DNA of 64,000 nucleotides from Ypsolopha sequella (lineage: Eukaryota > Arthropoda > Insecta > Lepidoptera > Ypsolophidae), in assembly GCA_934047225.1 (NCBI GenBank), contig OW203989.1:21365977-21429976 (forward strand), written 5' to 3'. Under the pieces are notes generated by a model that worked only from the letters and a program-made list of their open reading frames with translations, made no database searches and was not told where the DNA came from. A program made the translations under genes and the position numbers. This document shows, piece after piece, positions 33,553 to 45,150 of this stretch (position 1 is the stretch's first letter; every line of letters starts with the position of its first letter).

Positions 33553-33898
33553 TTTATAAGATTACATTTGTCTCGTAAGAAGTGTATTATCACAGAACTA
33601 TTAATATGTATTATGTATACCTACTTCACAAAATAAACTATTTGAATTTAAGAGCAAATTCTTTTGTGGGTTTTTTCAATTTAGGTCCTCGTTTTTAAAT
33701 CAAGATCTTTGCGGGACGATTTTTGCAAATATCATCATCACCGTTTTCGAACGAATTTGAGAAAACTTTATTTATTTTTGATAGATGGATCTCTATATAA
33801 TCTCTGTATTTTTTATGCAGTCACACAAAAGCTTTTTTGGTTCATGACAGAAAAAATATCAAATGCAATGCTAAAAACACATTTATCTGTATTATACA
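33553..33898. repeat. Direct repeat, copy 1 (partner 34873-35201)
   Basis: About 330 bp share nearly all words with 34873-35201, for example 'gtcctcgtttttaaat', 'gatctttgcgggacga' and 'tagatggatctctatataat'. It contains an 'aataaactatttgaattta' tail of LINE type. The copies are 1.3 kb apart in the same orientation. No gene is supported in between (33899-34872). Confidence 0.8.
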
Positions 33899-34872
33899 AC
33901 GAACAAATTTTTAGTTCGTTGACACTATAAGGTCGTCATTTGAATGTAATAAGTACTTGGATAGGTTTATTGTTTACTATATTTCCATCAACATCATGGC
34001 CATGCATCAACATCAAACATCGGGGTTTTCCGAAATAGCAGCAGTACTGGCTATACGACTTTATTTGGTTAGTTTTGAGGGCGTACGACAAACTGCAATA
34101 AATCAACTGGATTGAATTATTATGTTCGGATCATATTGGTTTCACTAAAATAAGATGTATCGGTTGGGAAATCTCTCTTTCTGTGTTCACTAATTTTTTC
34201 TGATATTATGTAAGAACAAATCCTCAAAATGTACCATATTTCGTTTTTTTTACTAAGAACAAATATTTCCAGAGTAGATTTCTGAAAGAAAAGGGCCATC
34301 GAAACTTTATGGCTTGAACATTGCTTTAAAAAAAAGTATCAGTTGAATTCTGTCATTCTGCTGCATATCTTAGAAATAACTACACAAAATACGGGAAATG
34401 AGCGATTTCCGGCTTCCAGCAGCTTCCCATCTCGAATGTTTTCGTCTTTTTTCACATTTTATTAGTTTGAGCGATTAATATTTAAAATGTAGGGTGAGTG
34501 ATCAGATTGGAACACGATTGGTTTGTGGACTGTGGATCCAATAAATCAAGTGACCGTTTGTCGAGCTTCATTGATTTTATGGCAACTTCGATGTGGCCAT
34601 CGAGTTTCGACATTTTCTGTGTTTGTACAACCACAATGACATTGTGACATAGGAGACGTCCTCCGGGACAGCAAATTATAATACGGTATCCATCTCATGA
34701 ATCAATTATAATTTACCAAGTGCGTTTCTTACATCCATGAGTTGAGATTATTACGTTGGTTACGTAACATTTACAGAAAAAATAAATGAAAAGAATAAAA
34801 GACATGATCTTGCTAAGTTTGTTGCCCTTCTAGTAAGACTAATCGAATGGGTGGAGGTAGGTATGTATTTTA

Positions 34873-35201
34873 TAAGATTAAACTTGTCTCGTAAGAAGTG
34901 TATTATGTTATGTATACCCACTTGACAAAATAAAGTATTTGAATTTGAATTTGAGAGCAAATTCTTTCGTGTGTTTTTTTCACTTTAGGTCCTCGTTTTT
35001 AAATGAAGATCTTTGCGGGACGATTTTTGCAAATACCATCATCACCATTTTCGAACGAATTTGAGAAAACTTTATTTATTTTTGATAGATGGATCTCTAT
35101 ATAATCTCTGTGTTTTTTATGCAGTCACACTAAAACTTTTTTGTTTCATGACAGAAAAAAATATCAAATGCAATGCTAAAAACACTGTTATCTGTATTAT
35201 C
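34873..35201. repeat. Direct repeat, copy 2
   Basis: Partner of 33553-33898. It carries an internal deletion and ends in a different flank. Confidence 0.8.
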
Positions 35202-35855
35202 TATGTAACCTATTAGTAGTATATAGCTGGGATTTGATCGGGTTTGGGTTTTACCTCTATGAACAGTAATAGTTAAATTTGTTTTTGTGAAACTGGCTAT
35301 ACTACTTGAGCACACGAATAAATTTTCGTGAAAAATAATTTAGAAATCATAAAAAAATCAGTTGTCATTTTTGTCAGTCATTTTGGTCGAGTAGCTATGT
35401 AAATTTTCCAAGGAACAGCTGATTTTTTTTTCGATTTGAAGTTTGGTTCCACAGTGATCGACCCGGTAATGGGTCGACCTACCAGGACCACGGGTAAACA
35501 GTGGAAAGTTGTTCGTATGGACGAGTACTATTACCAGTTTTCGGTTTCAGCAAAATCATATTAACACTCAGTTTAATATATTGAAAACAAACTTAATCCT
35601 GTAATTGTTATTTCACGAATGCTAAAGGGATCTATAACTTTTTATTTATTTGGTTTTAGTATGAAATTAGTTTTGTTTACTTTGACGCTTCACTTTAACT
35701 TTCAATGTGATGTAAATGTAATGTAAGCCGAAAAAGTTAAGCTCGACGCTACGCGACTATTTGTATTTTTTTCTCAACAAAATATTAGAGTAAGTATGCA
35801 TAAAGTATGTAAGTATTTATAAAAAGAAGATTGATTGAGGTTCCTAATACAATTT

Positions 35856-36205
35856 TTATTTGTTCCTTACATACATTATTTTTTGAGTGATTGCCCATTG
35901 AATACTATGTGGAAGAGCATTCCATAGTTGGACTGATTGGACACTGATTGAGTTTCCATAAGCACAGGTTTTATATATATGGGTTTTAAGGAGGACTTTC
36001 CTGGAACGTAAGGGTCTATGCCTGGAGATCAAAAACTCAAAACGTTCACGAAGGTAAGCCGGAGAAAATGGATTCTTAATTATATTAAAGAGATGGGACA
36101 AAATGTGAAGAAAACAGATTGGTAACCATTTTAATTCTTTACGAAAATGAGAGACGTGATCATATTGACGAAGAGCAAAGATAAATTGGATAGCTAAGGT
36201 CTGAT
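35856..36205 (-). pseudogene. Non-LTR retrotransposon (LINE) ORF2, C-terminal fragment
   Basis: Minus-strand reading gives FALRQYDHVSHFRKELKWLP, then NPFSPAYLRERFEFL and YGNSISVQSVQLWNALP. This is the typical region after the reverse transcriptase in Jockey/CR1-like LINEs. Only the C-terminus remains, as expected of a 5'-truncated insertion. A stop follows the fragment. Confidence 0.8.
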
Positions 36206-36947
36206 GTCATTCGAAACTCCTCGTTTCTACCCTGTCTTAGTTAATAATGTCGTCAGCATATCGTAGAAATCGGAGTATCGTAATTTGCCTAGGCATATTA
36301 TATATAACTGTAAAAATTAGGAGAGGTTGCCTCGCTCCGCTCCGCTTCGTTCGACTCTCCAAGTTTATTAAATGTAAACCTCCGCTCTTCATTGCACCTA
36401 TTTTTGACGTTTTGGTGAAAGATTTTCGATTTCATACTTTACAATTTGCCGGATTATATTGTAATAATCTAGTTAAATAGCTACGGCGTGATCCATAATA
36501 ACCTCGAATCATTATAGTAAGCTACCTTAATTATACTGGAATATAGTGAAATACCCCATAATTGGTTGAATCTCATTGTATTTTCACTCATTGAAATTGT
36601 GCAACGGGAAGTGTGCAACAAATATAATTGTGTTATGAAACAACTTGTACAAGTGTTTATGTTCAAAATCAAGATGCTTTCTATGTTTCATCAAGTGCCG
36701 ACAATCGCAAGTATAAATCATCTGAGGGCACGGTATTGCCACCGCCAAGTCTCGTATAGTTTTGTCACGGCAATATTAACTTTGCCCTCAGTCCCTTTTT
36801 CTCTGAAATACTCGTATTTTACTAAAATTCTCATTTAATTAATTAGGGAGATGGCGAGCGCGCGCTATACCAATACCAAGGAGAATTCATACTGGAGACT
36901 CGGTTAGTGATCAAGAACAACAATTTTTCCGAAATCTTAAAAAAAAA

Positions 36948-37345
36948 ATGATTTGTCGGGGAAGACTAGTTCAAAGTTTTAAAGTATATAACAAAGTACC
37001 AGAAAGTTTGCACAGCCTGAACGAAAAACCTTTCAAGAGACAGATAAAGGCATTCCTATTAAAAAAGCTTATTATTGTATTGACGATTTCCTTAAGGATA
37101 AAAATGCCTTCACAGACTTTTAACTATATAAATTAATTATTTCTGACATGATCATTTTATTGTAAGGTATGACATATTTATTATTTTACCTTATGACATA
37201 TTTATTTTGCTTTTTACAGAATGTATCGACTTTTATAATGTAATAATTATTTTATTATTTTATTAATTGTGTACACATATTTGTAAATATTGACCTGTAT
37301 AAGTGCGAATTGTTTCGCCTATGTACTAAAATAAATGAATCTGAA
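36948..37345 (+). pseudogene. LINE ORF2 C-terminus and 3' UTR
   Basis: The plus frame reads GRLVQSFKVYNKVPESL and PFKRQIKAFLLKK, the very end of a Jockey/CR1-like ORF2. An AT-rich 3' UTR follows, ending 'actaaaataaatgaatctga'. It is a 5'-truncated copy abutting an M2-type fragment (about 36880-36930). Confidence 0.72.
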
Positions 37346-37507
37346 TCGGAATCAAATATAATTCCTAGAACAGGCAGGACGGGAGCAAACAATTTTTTTT
37401 TTCAAATTTCACCTGATGTGTCATGTTTACATTGTTCCTGATCACTTCCTGATCACTAACCGAGTCTCCAGTATGAATTCAGGCGGTTGATTAAACTTCA
37501 CCTTGTA

Positions 37508-37775
37508 TACGTGTAACAGAAAGGTGTAACCATATTTGAAGAGCTTATTCAGTCAATGGTATAGAACAACTTTTACTATGGAACAAACCCTGAAATTTCA
37601 AAAAAGAAATCTGCCCTTCCATACATTTCGGCAATAAATTTTTCTATGCAACAGTTAAATATTTTTTTTGAGATACAGGGTTTGTTCCATAGTAAAGGTT
37701 GTGTGTGGCTGTGTGCTATTACATTGACTGAATAAGCTCTTCAAATATGGTTACAGCTTTCTGTTACTCGTTGTA
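37508..37775. mobile_element. Palindromic MITE (family M1), copy B
   Basis: The same arms as copy A, with a longer centre and a damaged left tip ('tacgtgtaacag'). Confidence 0.85.
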
Positions 37776-38354
37776 TAAAATACTATGTCTGTTTGTTCTT
37801 TTATTTTATAAGTTCAGTAGTTATAAAGAGACAAGAAGCTTTGTCTTTCGGCCAATTTAGAATTATACGTACTTTATAAAGTAGTGGAGTTCTCTCGTAA
37901 ATTCTGTATTACAAGACTAAAGATTTTTCCTTGTTTTTTCCGGTAGAATTATTCGTATATTTCTACAAAATACGCAGCACGTAATTGTCAGTTTAAACAT
38001 AATTCGTTCTCGCCCAAAGCGCCGACAGCGCCCTCTCGAGGTGTAATTAATTGTGAGTTGCTGCCCGGCCTCATAGTGCCAAACGAGCTCAATTTCAAAT
38101 AATTGCGTTCTCCCAAATTGTTGGTGGGGTAACCTAAACTCGTTAAATGACTGATTAAGTATATGTATGTATTACATAGTTGTAAGTGTAGAGCTGGCAT
38201 TATTTATTGTCTATGGCTGCTGTGTTTGTCATTGAACATTGTTTTGAGATCTAAATAAAAGTCCTAAGAGTTTATCAGTGGTTTTAATGTCTTCAAATAC
38301 AAATATTACTCAAGTGGTACAATAGTAAAAGTGGGTAATAATACATACATACCA
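37776..38354. other. No gene recognised
   Basis: Mixed sequence with short open frames only. A GC-richer patch lies at 37998-38075. Confidence 0.5.
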
Positions 38355-38545
38355 ACATACTCACGCCTGTCTCCTAAAGGGGTAGGCAGAGAATGCAGAT
38401 TTCTATCTGCTACGATCCTGACACACCTCTTTCACCTTTTCCACATCTATCAATCTCTCAAGCTTTTTTATTCCGGGTACTTCAATATGTCACCAATTTG
38501 GTCAGCATACGTCCTTCTAGGGCGGCCTGGTCGAGCTCAACCATA
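38355..38545 (-). pseudogene. LINE ORF2 C-terminal fragment (RTE-like)
   Basis: Reading the minus strand with stops gives DVEKVKEVCQDRSR and SAYPFRRQA, the terminal motif of common lepidopteran endonuclease/RT LINEs. The plus-strand fragment at 44856-45150 is a homologous copy. Confidence 0.7.
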
Positions 38546-38585
38546 GACAATACAGCCCACAGTGGGCTGTATTGTCTATGAGCTC
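38546..38585. repeat. Short perfect inverted repeat
   Basis: 'catagacaatacagcccac' is followed almost directly by its complement (38542-38580). A cruciform is possible. Confidence 0.8.
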
Positions 38586-38693
38586 TACCTTCGACTTGTG
38601 CACCATAAATTTCTTTAATCACTCAACTTTATACCTTTGTTTATACCATGTAATTTAACTTGTAACAACTTTATAAATTGTAGTTTGTTAGAA

Positions 38694-38699
<6 letters not shown>

Positions 38700-38751
<52 letters not shown>

Positions 38752-38752
38752 A
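38700..38752. repeat. (TA)n microsatellite
   Basis: About 25 TA units with an AT-rich border. Confidence 0.95.
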
Positions 38753-39146
38753 ATATATATATTTTTTTATAGATCTTTATTAATCCCAATTACAATGAAT
38801 CTTAACCTAAACTATATAGCCACTAGCGAAAGCCAATTGGCAAAAATTGTTATATGTTAATAGTGAAAACTACCTTTATAAACGAGATTTATTATAAACG
38901 AGAGAGAGATATTTAGATAGGAGAGTTAGTCATGCGAGCGACGTATGTTGACCAGGGTCACTATGATGATAATAAAGAAAACTGCATCCAAATCTGTTGA
39001 GTGGTTCTTGAGTTAAAACGGAACATACATACATACGACAGATAGACTTAAATTTTAAAAATTGTTGTGTTTCAGTACGATACTAATAATGGGGTAACCT
39101 AAAATTTTGAAATTATAAACAATTTTGTTTTTACTTTATGATAAAC

Positions 39147-39265
39147 CTTGTCAGAATGGCCTCCCCCAGAACCAAATCCTGGAGAACGAGCCCGCGGGCC
39201 GAAGATAAGCTGGGGAAGTACCAGCGTACTATCGGCTTTCGCGGCGACGAAGAGATCTTTATAAA
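39147..39265 (-). CDS. Candidate host exon, unrecognised
   Basis: A 119-bp GC-rich block in AT-rich surroundings is bounded by an acceptor ('gcaacttcag') and a donor (aag|gtttat). The frame stays open with GC-rich third positions and reads YKDLFVAAKADSTLVLPQLI, then FGPRARSPGFGSGGG. It would be phase 1 to 0. No family is recognised. Other frames on both strands are also open, so it may be a single-copy regulatory patch or unknown repeat. Confidence 0.3.
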
Positions 39266-39484
39266 CTGAAGTTGCACAATTACTCACTGAACTAATAGAT
39301 TCATATGTTAGTGTGTAAAGTATTATAGCAGGTATATACGAGACCCCATCTGCGTTTATTCAACTCTTCCTCATTTTCAGCTTGGACTTTATTTTATTAA
39401 CACCCCTTATAGCTTATATGTTGAACAGGGTCACTACAGTGATAATAAAAAAACCGCATCCAAATCTGTTCAGTGGTTTCGGTT

Positions 39485-39635
39485 TTTTTTTTCATTTCAC
39501 TTCTTGTACCTTTACAAACATAATTTACAACACATTTTCACATAAAAGACAGACATGTGTACAAAAGCGGCACTTATTGCTAATAGCAATATCTTCCAGG
39601 TAACCTTTGGGTGGACTGAAAAAGATGTTAAATAT
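39485..39635. repeat. LINE 3'-end repeat, copy 1
   Basis: 'cttgtacctttac' to 'gcggcacttattgctaatag' and 'caatatcttccagg' recur at 60718-60870 almost unchanged. The text matches a class of 3' ends very common in Lepidoptera (CR1-like, from memory). Confidence 0.65.
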
Positions 39636-39644
39636 ATCTTTAGT

Positions 39645-39710
39645 GAGATATTTTTCGGGCCTTTCGGGCCCGGCATCAGCCACAATGGCCCGAAATATAT
39701 CTCACTAAAA
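39645..39710. repeat. Repeat with hammerhead-like motif
   Basis: The minus strand reads 'ctgatgccgggcccgaaagg' followed by 'cccgaaaaatatctc'. It lies in a larger palindrome 'agtgagatat...atatctcact'. Confidence 0.6.
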
Positions 39711-39800
39711 TTTTATTCAACTGTTTTCCTATGTAATTATAATAATTTAAAAGACTAATTTAATTTAATATATAATAATAAGTTTAATTTAATATTTACG

Positions 39801-39935
39801 GTGTTACTACAAAACGGTGTTTAACTTTAGACAGTGTTTAAATCTGTTGCTGTCACTCTTTAACAATATGAAAGAAAAGGTGACAACGACAGATTTAAAC
39901 ATTGTCTAAAGTTAAACACCGTTTTGTAGTAACAC
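39801..39935. mobile_element. Short palindromic MITE (135 bp)
   Basis: The arms 'gtgttactacaaaacggtgt' and 'ttaactttagacagtgttta' are repeated inverted with few mismatches around a loop at 39870. Confidence 0.85.
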
Positions 39936-40043
39936 ATTAGTTTTTAATAGTTTAGTTTTTAGTTATAAGAAGTAAATAAATATAATAAATAAACTTCAAA
40001 ATATCAAAAAATATATTATATCCTAATATATTTATTCGGAGTG

Positions 40044-40265
40044 CTGTGCTTAGAAAATTAAACCACATGCACTGATCAAACTAAATTACTTCCATTGAAA
40101 ACTTTTATGCTAGGTAAATTAAAAAATTCACTGCCCCATATAAACATTCTCATACCTACTCATCATTTTCTATGAATAAGCGAAAAAAAAAAATGTATTT
40201 GGAAAAGTCATAGAACAAAAATTCATCTGTATTATCAGAGTGGCATGTGGTTTAATTTTCCCGTG
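40044..40265. mobile_element. Inverted-repeat MITE
   Basis: 'gaaaattaaaccacatgcac' (40056) returns inverted as 'gtggcatgtggtttaatttt' (40239). The interior resembles the pieces at 7745-7930 and 48660-48840. Confidence 0.6.
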
Positions 40266-40499
40266 TGTTGGTGCTAGACGATTGCTACGATATTCGTAGC
40301 ACTCTCTACGCGTAAGCTCTAGCTACAATTTTCGTAGAAAGCTCTACGTTGCGCTAAGGCCCGGCAGCCTATGCAGCCACTCTGCTGCCTGCACACGACA
40401 AATAATTTTTTGGTTTATGGTTTTATATAAATGCCAGTTTTTAGGTTTCCATATCTAACCAAATTGTAGGTATTTAAGAGCTGATTGTAAAATAGTATA

Positions 40500-41080
40500 T
40501 TTCGGGACGAGTATAAAGTGGCGGATTTTCTTACCCGAGGAATGAAGCTAGTTGAGCCGAAAGCGAACGTCGAAAACTTACATTCCGAGGGTAAGAAAAC
40601 CCATTTTTACTCGTTGCGAACGATACTTTTTCTACTACCTGATTTATGTTCTTAAATATTTAATTTTTCCTTTCAAATTTAATGTATTTTAAGACTTTGC
40701 AAAGCGCGGCACGGTTTTCCCCTTTTTTTTTCAGGCTTCGGCCGGCGGCTTTTATTTGTGGCCAGTATCATTTTGCGAAAAAAGAGTGTCAGACGCGATA
40801 TAATCGATTATGTCGTGAATCGAAACGCAGGGAATTTCGATTGTAAAGACAAACTAAGGACGTCAAAAAGAACCTAATTTAGCATGGAATGAAGACAAAC
40901 GTCAAAAAGAACCTAATTTTGCAATAAATGAAATTTCAATACGATATTTCAAACTGACCTGATGGTCATTCCGCAACAGGGCACGGAAAGTTCGATTTTC
41001 AAAACTAATTTCGAGTATTAAATGGAACTTTTACTTAAAGGTAGTAGAAAAAGTATTATTTTTCGCACCGTAAAAAGTGT
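40500..41080. mobile_element. Inverted-repeat element, ends uncertain
   Basis: 'gatactttttctactacct' (40622) is matched inverted by 'ggtagtagaaaaagtatt' (41040). Further inverted words ('acccgagg', 'ttactcgt') lie within the left part. The interior has no gene. Confidence 0.4.
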
Positions 41081-41463
41081 ATTTACTCTACTGTTTTAGT
41101 TTAACTATTTTTAATAGCACACATTACGAGATATCTCACAATAAAAAATCATGTTCCTCCTATTGTCTCTGAAACTAGAGGACCGAAAAATATGAAAAAA
41201 CTAACAGTCTTATTTACTTACGTAAACATTGAAGGAAAAATATGACGGTTAAGGAATTAATAAAAACAATAGTCACTTAAAAAAACCTTGCAAAATGTAA
41301 TTCCACTTACCTTTTGTATTATTTGATATCATACATTTTTTTTTCATCACAGGCAGTCATTTTCTGACTCTCCTTAAAATTGATGAACTACGGTGCTAGT
41401 CCGACACGCACTTGGCCAAGTTTATATTCCAAGAAAAACTTGTTTCATTACAAAAAAAAAAAA

Positions 41464-41629
41464 TAGCATTTTCACTGAGCCACTGTCGATCGGTGAACTT
41501 GGTACAAATAATAAAAGTCATCGGTCCAAAGTGAGAGCCATTTTATCAGGAGTGCAAACGGATCGTTATGAATGTTTAATGCAACAAATTGTAAATTCAA
41601 GACCAGATTGTTGTACTTTAATGTAAAAG
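41464..41629 (+). CDS. Candidate host C-terminal exon ending in a CaaX-like CTLM
   Basis: The plus frame reads EPLSIGELGTNNKSHRSKV, then AILSGVQTDRYECLMQQIV and NSRPDCCTLM followed by TAA. An 'aataaaaa' signal lies only about 12 bases further. The composition looks protein-like and unlike the repeats around it. The last four residues would fit a prenylation box. The exon start is unclear: the frame is open from 41393, and a strong pyrimidine-rich acceptor ('tttttttttcatcacag') lies at about 41353 but is followed by stops. No family is recognised with confidence. Confidence 0.35.
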
Positions 41630-42194
41630 AACAAATAATAAAAATTCGGGTTCCGTACTAAGCGGGTGCCGAATTGTTTGTCAGAAACGGCTCAAATAAG
41701 GTTTTGATTCGTTTATCATAATCAATTCTTGCTTAGCATTCAGGTGTTAAATGCGGATGTGGTATTTCTACCTATATTTGTTTTATTAATTAGAATATGT
41801 CACCTCACCCTATTTGGTGAAGCGAATGGACAACAATATAAATAATAATTAAAATTAGGTTGTAACGGTTAAAACAGAAGAATTATCCCAAGACTTCCTA
41901 TTCACGTCAACGGAAGACGAACCGATCTCGATTAAAAAAAAGCACAACACATCGCTTCACTTCCACACAAAAGTAGACTCCTTCTTCCAAAAGTGTTGGT
42001 TTTAGGATATAGTTGTGAATAGGCAATAGCATGGGGTCAGTATAGGATGGAGACATTGTAGGACGAGGACATTCTAAGAACAAGGCATTGTGATATGCAG
42101 ACAATATAGGATGAAGACATTTGCAGAATGTGGACTTCTTAGGATAGGGATAATATGGAATAAGGACATTATAGAATAAGGTCATTCTGTGCCG

Positions 42195-42325
42195 GAGCCG
42201 TCACGGCATGAATCCCCAAGGTGGTGTCAGAGGTGTTTCCAAGTGTGAAATGAAAGTCCACACTTGTCACGCACACTTTTCACCGACGATTATGACGTCC
42301 TAAACGTGATGGGTGATGAGCCAGG
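42195..42325. repeat. SINE-like repeat, partner of 13325-13450
   Basis: Shares 'catgaatcccc', 'ggtgtcagaggt', 'cgattatgacgtc' and 'aacgtgatg' with the copy near globin exon 1. Confidence 0.6.
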
Positions 42326-42596
42326 CTTTGGGCACAAATTGACCAACAACTTAATTCGTTATAATAAAGCCACTGACGTGGCAAGCCGTTGCTGTCGCAG
42401 CCGTAAAAAAAATGCAAACTTCTTCATAAGACCTTCTTCAATTTCCTATCCATCACTTTAGCTGTCATCATTATAAAAATAAAATACTCAATGTCATAAG
42501 TACCTATAATTTATAATTATTAATTTTTAACTTTTATATATAATTGTGTAACTGATGCCGACCACAATTAGTGGTCGAAATATATTTTACTACCTA

Positions 42597-43875
42597 CGAG
42601 GGTGAATCCAAAAGTTCTAAGCCCGACCGTGAAAATAAAAGAAAAGTGGGTTCAAAATTATTTTTATTTTTCGACATAGTCTCCATCTAGATCAACACAC
42701 TTCTTCCACCTGACCTGCAACTTATTTATACCCTCGAAAAAAAATGATTCCGGAAGGTCGTCAAAATAGTCATTAAATGCGACTATCACTTCTTCTCTAG
42801 TCGAATATTTAGATCCCCCCAAGTGTTTTTTAAATTTGGAAAGAGATGATAGTCAGAGGGGGCTAAATCCGGCGAATAAGGTGGGTGGTGCAGCAACTCG
42901 TAACCACATTCATGGATCACAGCCATCGTTTCAACCGAAGTGTGAACTCGTGCATTGTCTTGATGAAACAAAACTCTCTTACGCAACATCCCCGGCCGTT
43001 TTTCTTTTATTTCTTCGCGAAGTTTTCGTAATAGGTTACAATAATAGCGTGAATTTATAGTTTCACCTTTAGGTAAATAATCCAATAAAATAACTCCCTT
43101 CGAATCCCAAAAAACAGATGCCATGACTTTGTTGGCTGACAAAACGCACTTGGCCTTCTTCAGCGTGGGTGAGCCAGATCTTTTCCACTGTTTGGATTGC
43201 TGTTTTGTTTCAGGAGTATGGTGATGAACCCAGCTTTTATCTATGGTAACAAAACGAGACATAAAATCCTCAGCATCTGCCTCAAAAAGTTCCAAACAGT
43301 CACGCGAAATTGTGAATCGAACTCGTTTTTGGTCAGCTGAAAGCAATCTTGGGACCCAGCGAGCAGAAACCTTACGGAACCCCAATTCTACAATTATAAT
43401 GTTTTGCACTCGGCCATAACTGATGCCTGTGATCTCAGCTATCCTACTAATGGTCAATCGTCGATCTCCTAGGATGAGATCACAAATTTTGTCAGTGTTT
43501 TCTTTAGTGGTAGACGTTGAAGGCCTTCCTCTCCTTGGGTCATCTTCAATGGTCTCCCGACCGCGTTTAAATTCAGATACCCACTTTTTGACAGTGGAAT
43601 ACGATGGAGCAGATTCCCCTTATGTTGTTTCTCTTTAGGTGAAAGACCTTTTTTATTGAGGTACTTAATCACAGCACGGTGTTCAATTTTTTCCATTGTG
43701 AAAAATCCCGCCAGACTGCGTTAAACAAAATATCACAAAAAAATAATAGCTTGCAGTATCGAACTTCAACTTCACACAATCAATCACGAAAAAACATTCT
43801 AACAAATGACGGTAGATTTACAAAGATTTGATACCTCTTTGTAGGTTGGGCTTAGAACTTTTGGATTCACCCTCG
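42597..43875 (-). mobile_element. Mariner (Tc1/mariner, D,D34D) transposon
   Basis: 1,279 bp with ~32-bp terminal inverted repeats starting 'cgagggtgaatccaaaagtt' and one mismatch between the ends, flanked by TA on both sides. The unoccupied site ('ctacctataattatat') is preserved at about 15038, so insertion with TA duplication can be read directly. It encodes one transposase on the minus strand, broken by frameshifts. Confidence 0.96.
42664..43696 (-). pseudogene. Mariner transposase, two frameshifts
   Basis: The transposase would cut and paste the element at TA sites. Starting at MEKIEHRAVIKYLNKKGLSPKE, it has the N-terminal paired helix-turn-helix region, then the catalytic domain with Asp in FVTIDKSWVH, Asp in FHQDNARVH and Asp in SPDLAPSDYHLF. 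Exactly 34 residues separate the last two, so it is a D,D34D mariner. Frames change near 43620-43630 and near 42833, the latter in an A run. Counting through, the original stop is at 42664 and the protein was about 344 residues, normal for mariner. All three catalytic Asp codons persist, so decay is recent, but this copy cannot make full transposase. Confidence 0.94.
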
Positions 43876-43987
43876 TATAATTATATTTTTTGTAATAATA
43901 TATTTAATCAAAAAGACAAGAAAAGTCAATTATCATTTTATGCCGTAAAAAAAATGTAATTTAGTATGGTTAGGCTATTCACACATA

Positions 43988-44255
43988 AACAAGGTGAATT
44001 TGTAAACATCGTCCAAATTCATACTTGAGCCTTGGTAAGTGATCAGCATCGTGAACCAATAACAATGTTTGTAAAATTCATAAAATGAAATTTCGACTCC
44101 CCATAGTGATTCACTCAGAACTGGGAGTGAATTACTATGGGAAGTCGAAATCTCATTATACGAATTTCACAAAAATTGTTATCGATCCCTGATGCTGATC
44201 ACTTACCAAGCCTCCAGTATGAATTTGGACGATGATCAAAAAGTCACCTTGTATA
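43988..44255. mobile_element. Palindromic MITE (family M2), complete
   Basis: Both ends read 'acaaggtga' inward, then 'atcgtccaaattcatact' and 'ttggtaagtgatcagcat'. The central part 'gactccccatagt' is also mirrored. About 268 bp. Confidence 0.85.
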
Positions 44256-44855
44256 ACGCACCTTAGTGTAAATGACAACCAAGCCATGGAGCCGTATACG
44301 AGTTGTAATTTATTTATTCAAAACGAGCACGTCCTTACTTACATATTATGAAATTGGTGTTTTATATGGAAAAAGTAAAGCAAAAAAAAATGTAGAGACC
44401 CCTGTGACAGACGGACAGAAGGACATATAAAACAGACATTCAGCGGAGGCTTAGTAATAGGGTCCTCTTTGGCACCCTTCGGGTACTGAATCCTTAAAAC
44501 TACTACATCGCATAAAGTAAATACTGTAAAACCGATTTTAAAAATATGAAAAGGGGAAATTTTTCATGCTTTACCAAATAAACTCTATAAATTACCCCTG
44601 TTCTGTCAGGTTTTAGAGCACCACGTGCCTAAACAGATTTCTTCTGTAGTGTTTTGTAGAAGATATCATTGGTGCTGTTCAAAATCGACACTCTACATGC
44701 GCATTTTATTTAGCTGAAAAAAAAAAGTGGAATCTATGTAGTTAGCAATAATAATATTTGAGTGCAAAAGCAGTGGAAGTGCGTTACTCACGGCGATCTA
44801 GAGTGAAAATATCGACATATGGGATCGTTGCCATCTGAGAGAAGATGTAGTGACT
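44256..44855. other. Repeat debris without genes
   Basis: Contains 'gacagacggacag' and 'cacccttcgggtactgaatcc' (44405-44495), the inverted form of the module at 47605-47690. No gene is supported. Confidence 0.55.
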
Positions 44856-45150
44856 AGAATAGAAAAAGGAATGCTTCGATGGTTTGGACATGTAGAAAGG
44901 ATGATAGAGTGACGAAAGAAACTTATCGTATGTAATGACTAGCGTACCATTAATTTCTTTCGTAGGTAGAGCTTGACCAGGCCGCCCTAGAAGGACGTAT
45001 GCTTACCAAATTGGCGACATATTGAAGAAGGGCAATGTCAAAAGTACGCGGAATAGAAGAGATTGATGGATGTGGAAGAGGCGAAAGAATTGTGTCAGGA
45101 TCATAGCAGATGGAAATGTCTGGGAGACAGGCGTGAGTACTTATATGCGT
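44856..45150 (+). pseudogene. LINE ORF2 C-terminal fragment (RTE-like)
   Basis: Frames read VTRIEKGMLRWFGHVERM, then after a frame change 'ctaggacgt'-type linker text and MDVEEAKELCQDHSRWK. These are hallmark C-terminal motifs of lepidopteran endonuclease/RT LINEs. Frameshifted, with no upstream RT domain. Confidence 0.78.

Larger units (their letters stand above)
42495..43960. repeat. Hammerhead-motif repeat split by mariner
   Basis: 42495-42596 and 43876-43960 together reproduce the text at 14940-15060 and 22970-23020. It holds the motif 'ctgatgccgaccac...gtggtcgaaat' at 42552-42590. Confidence 0.8.
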
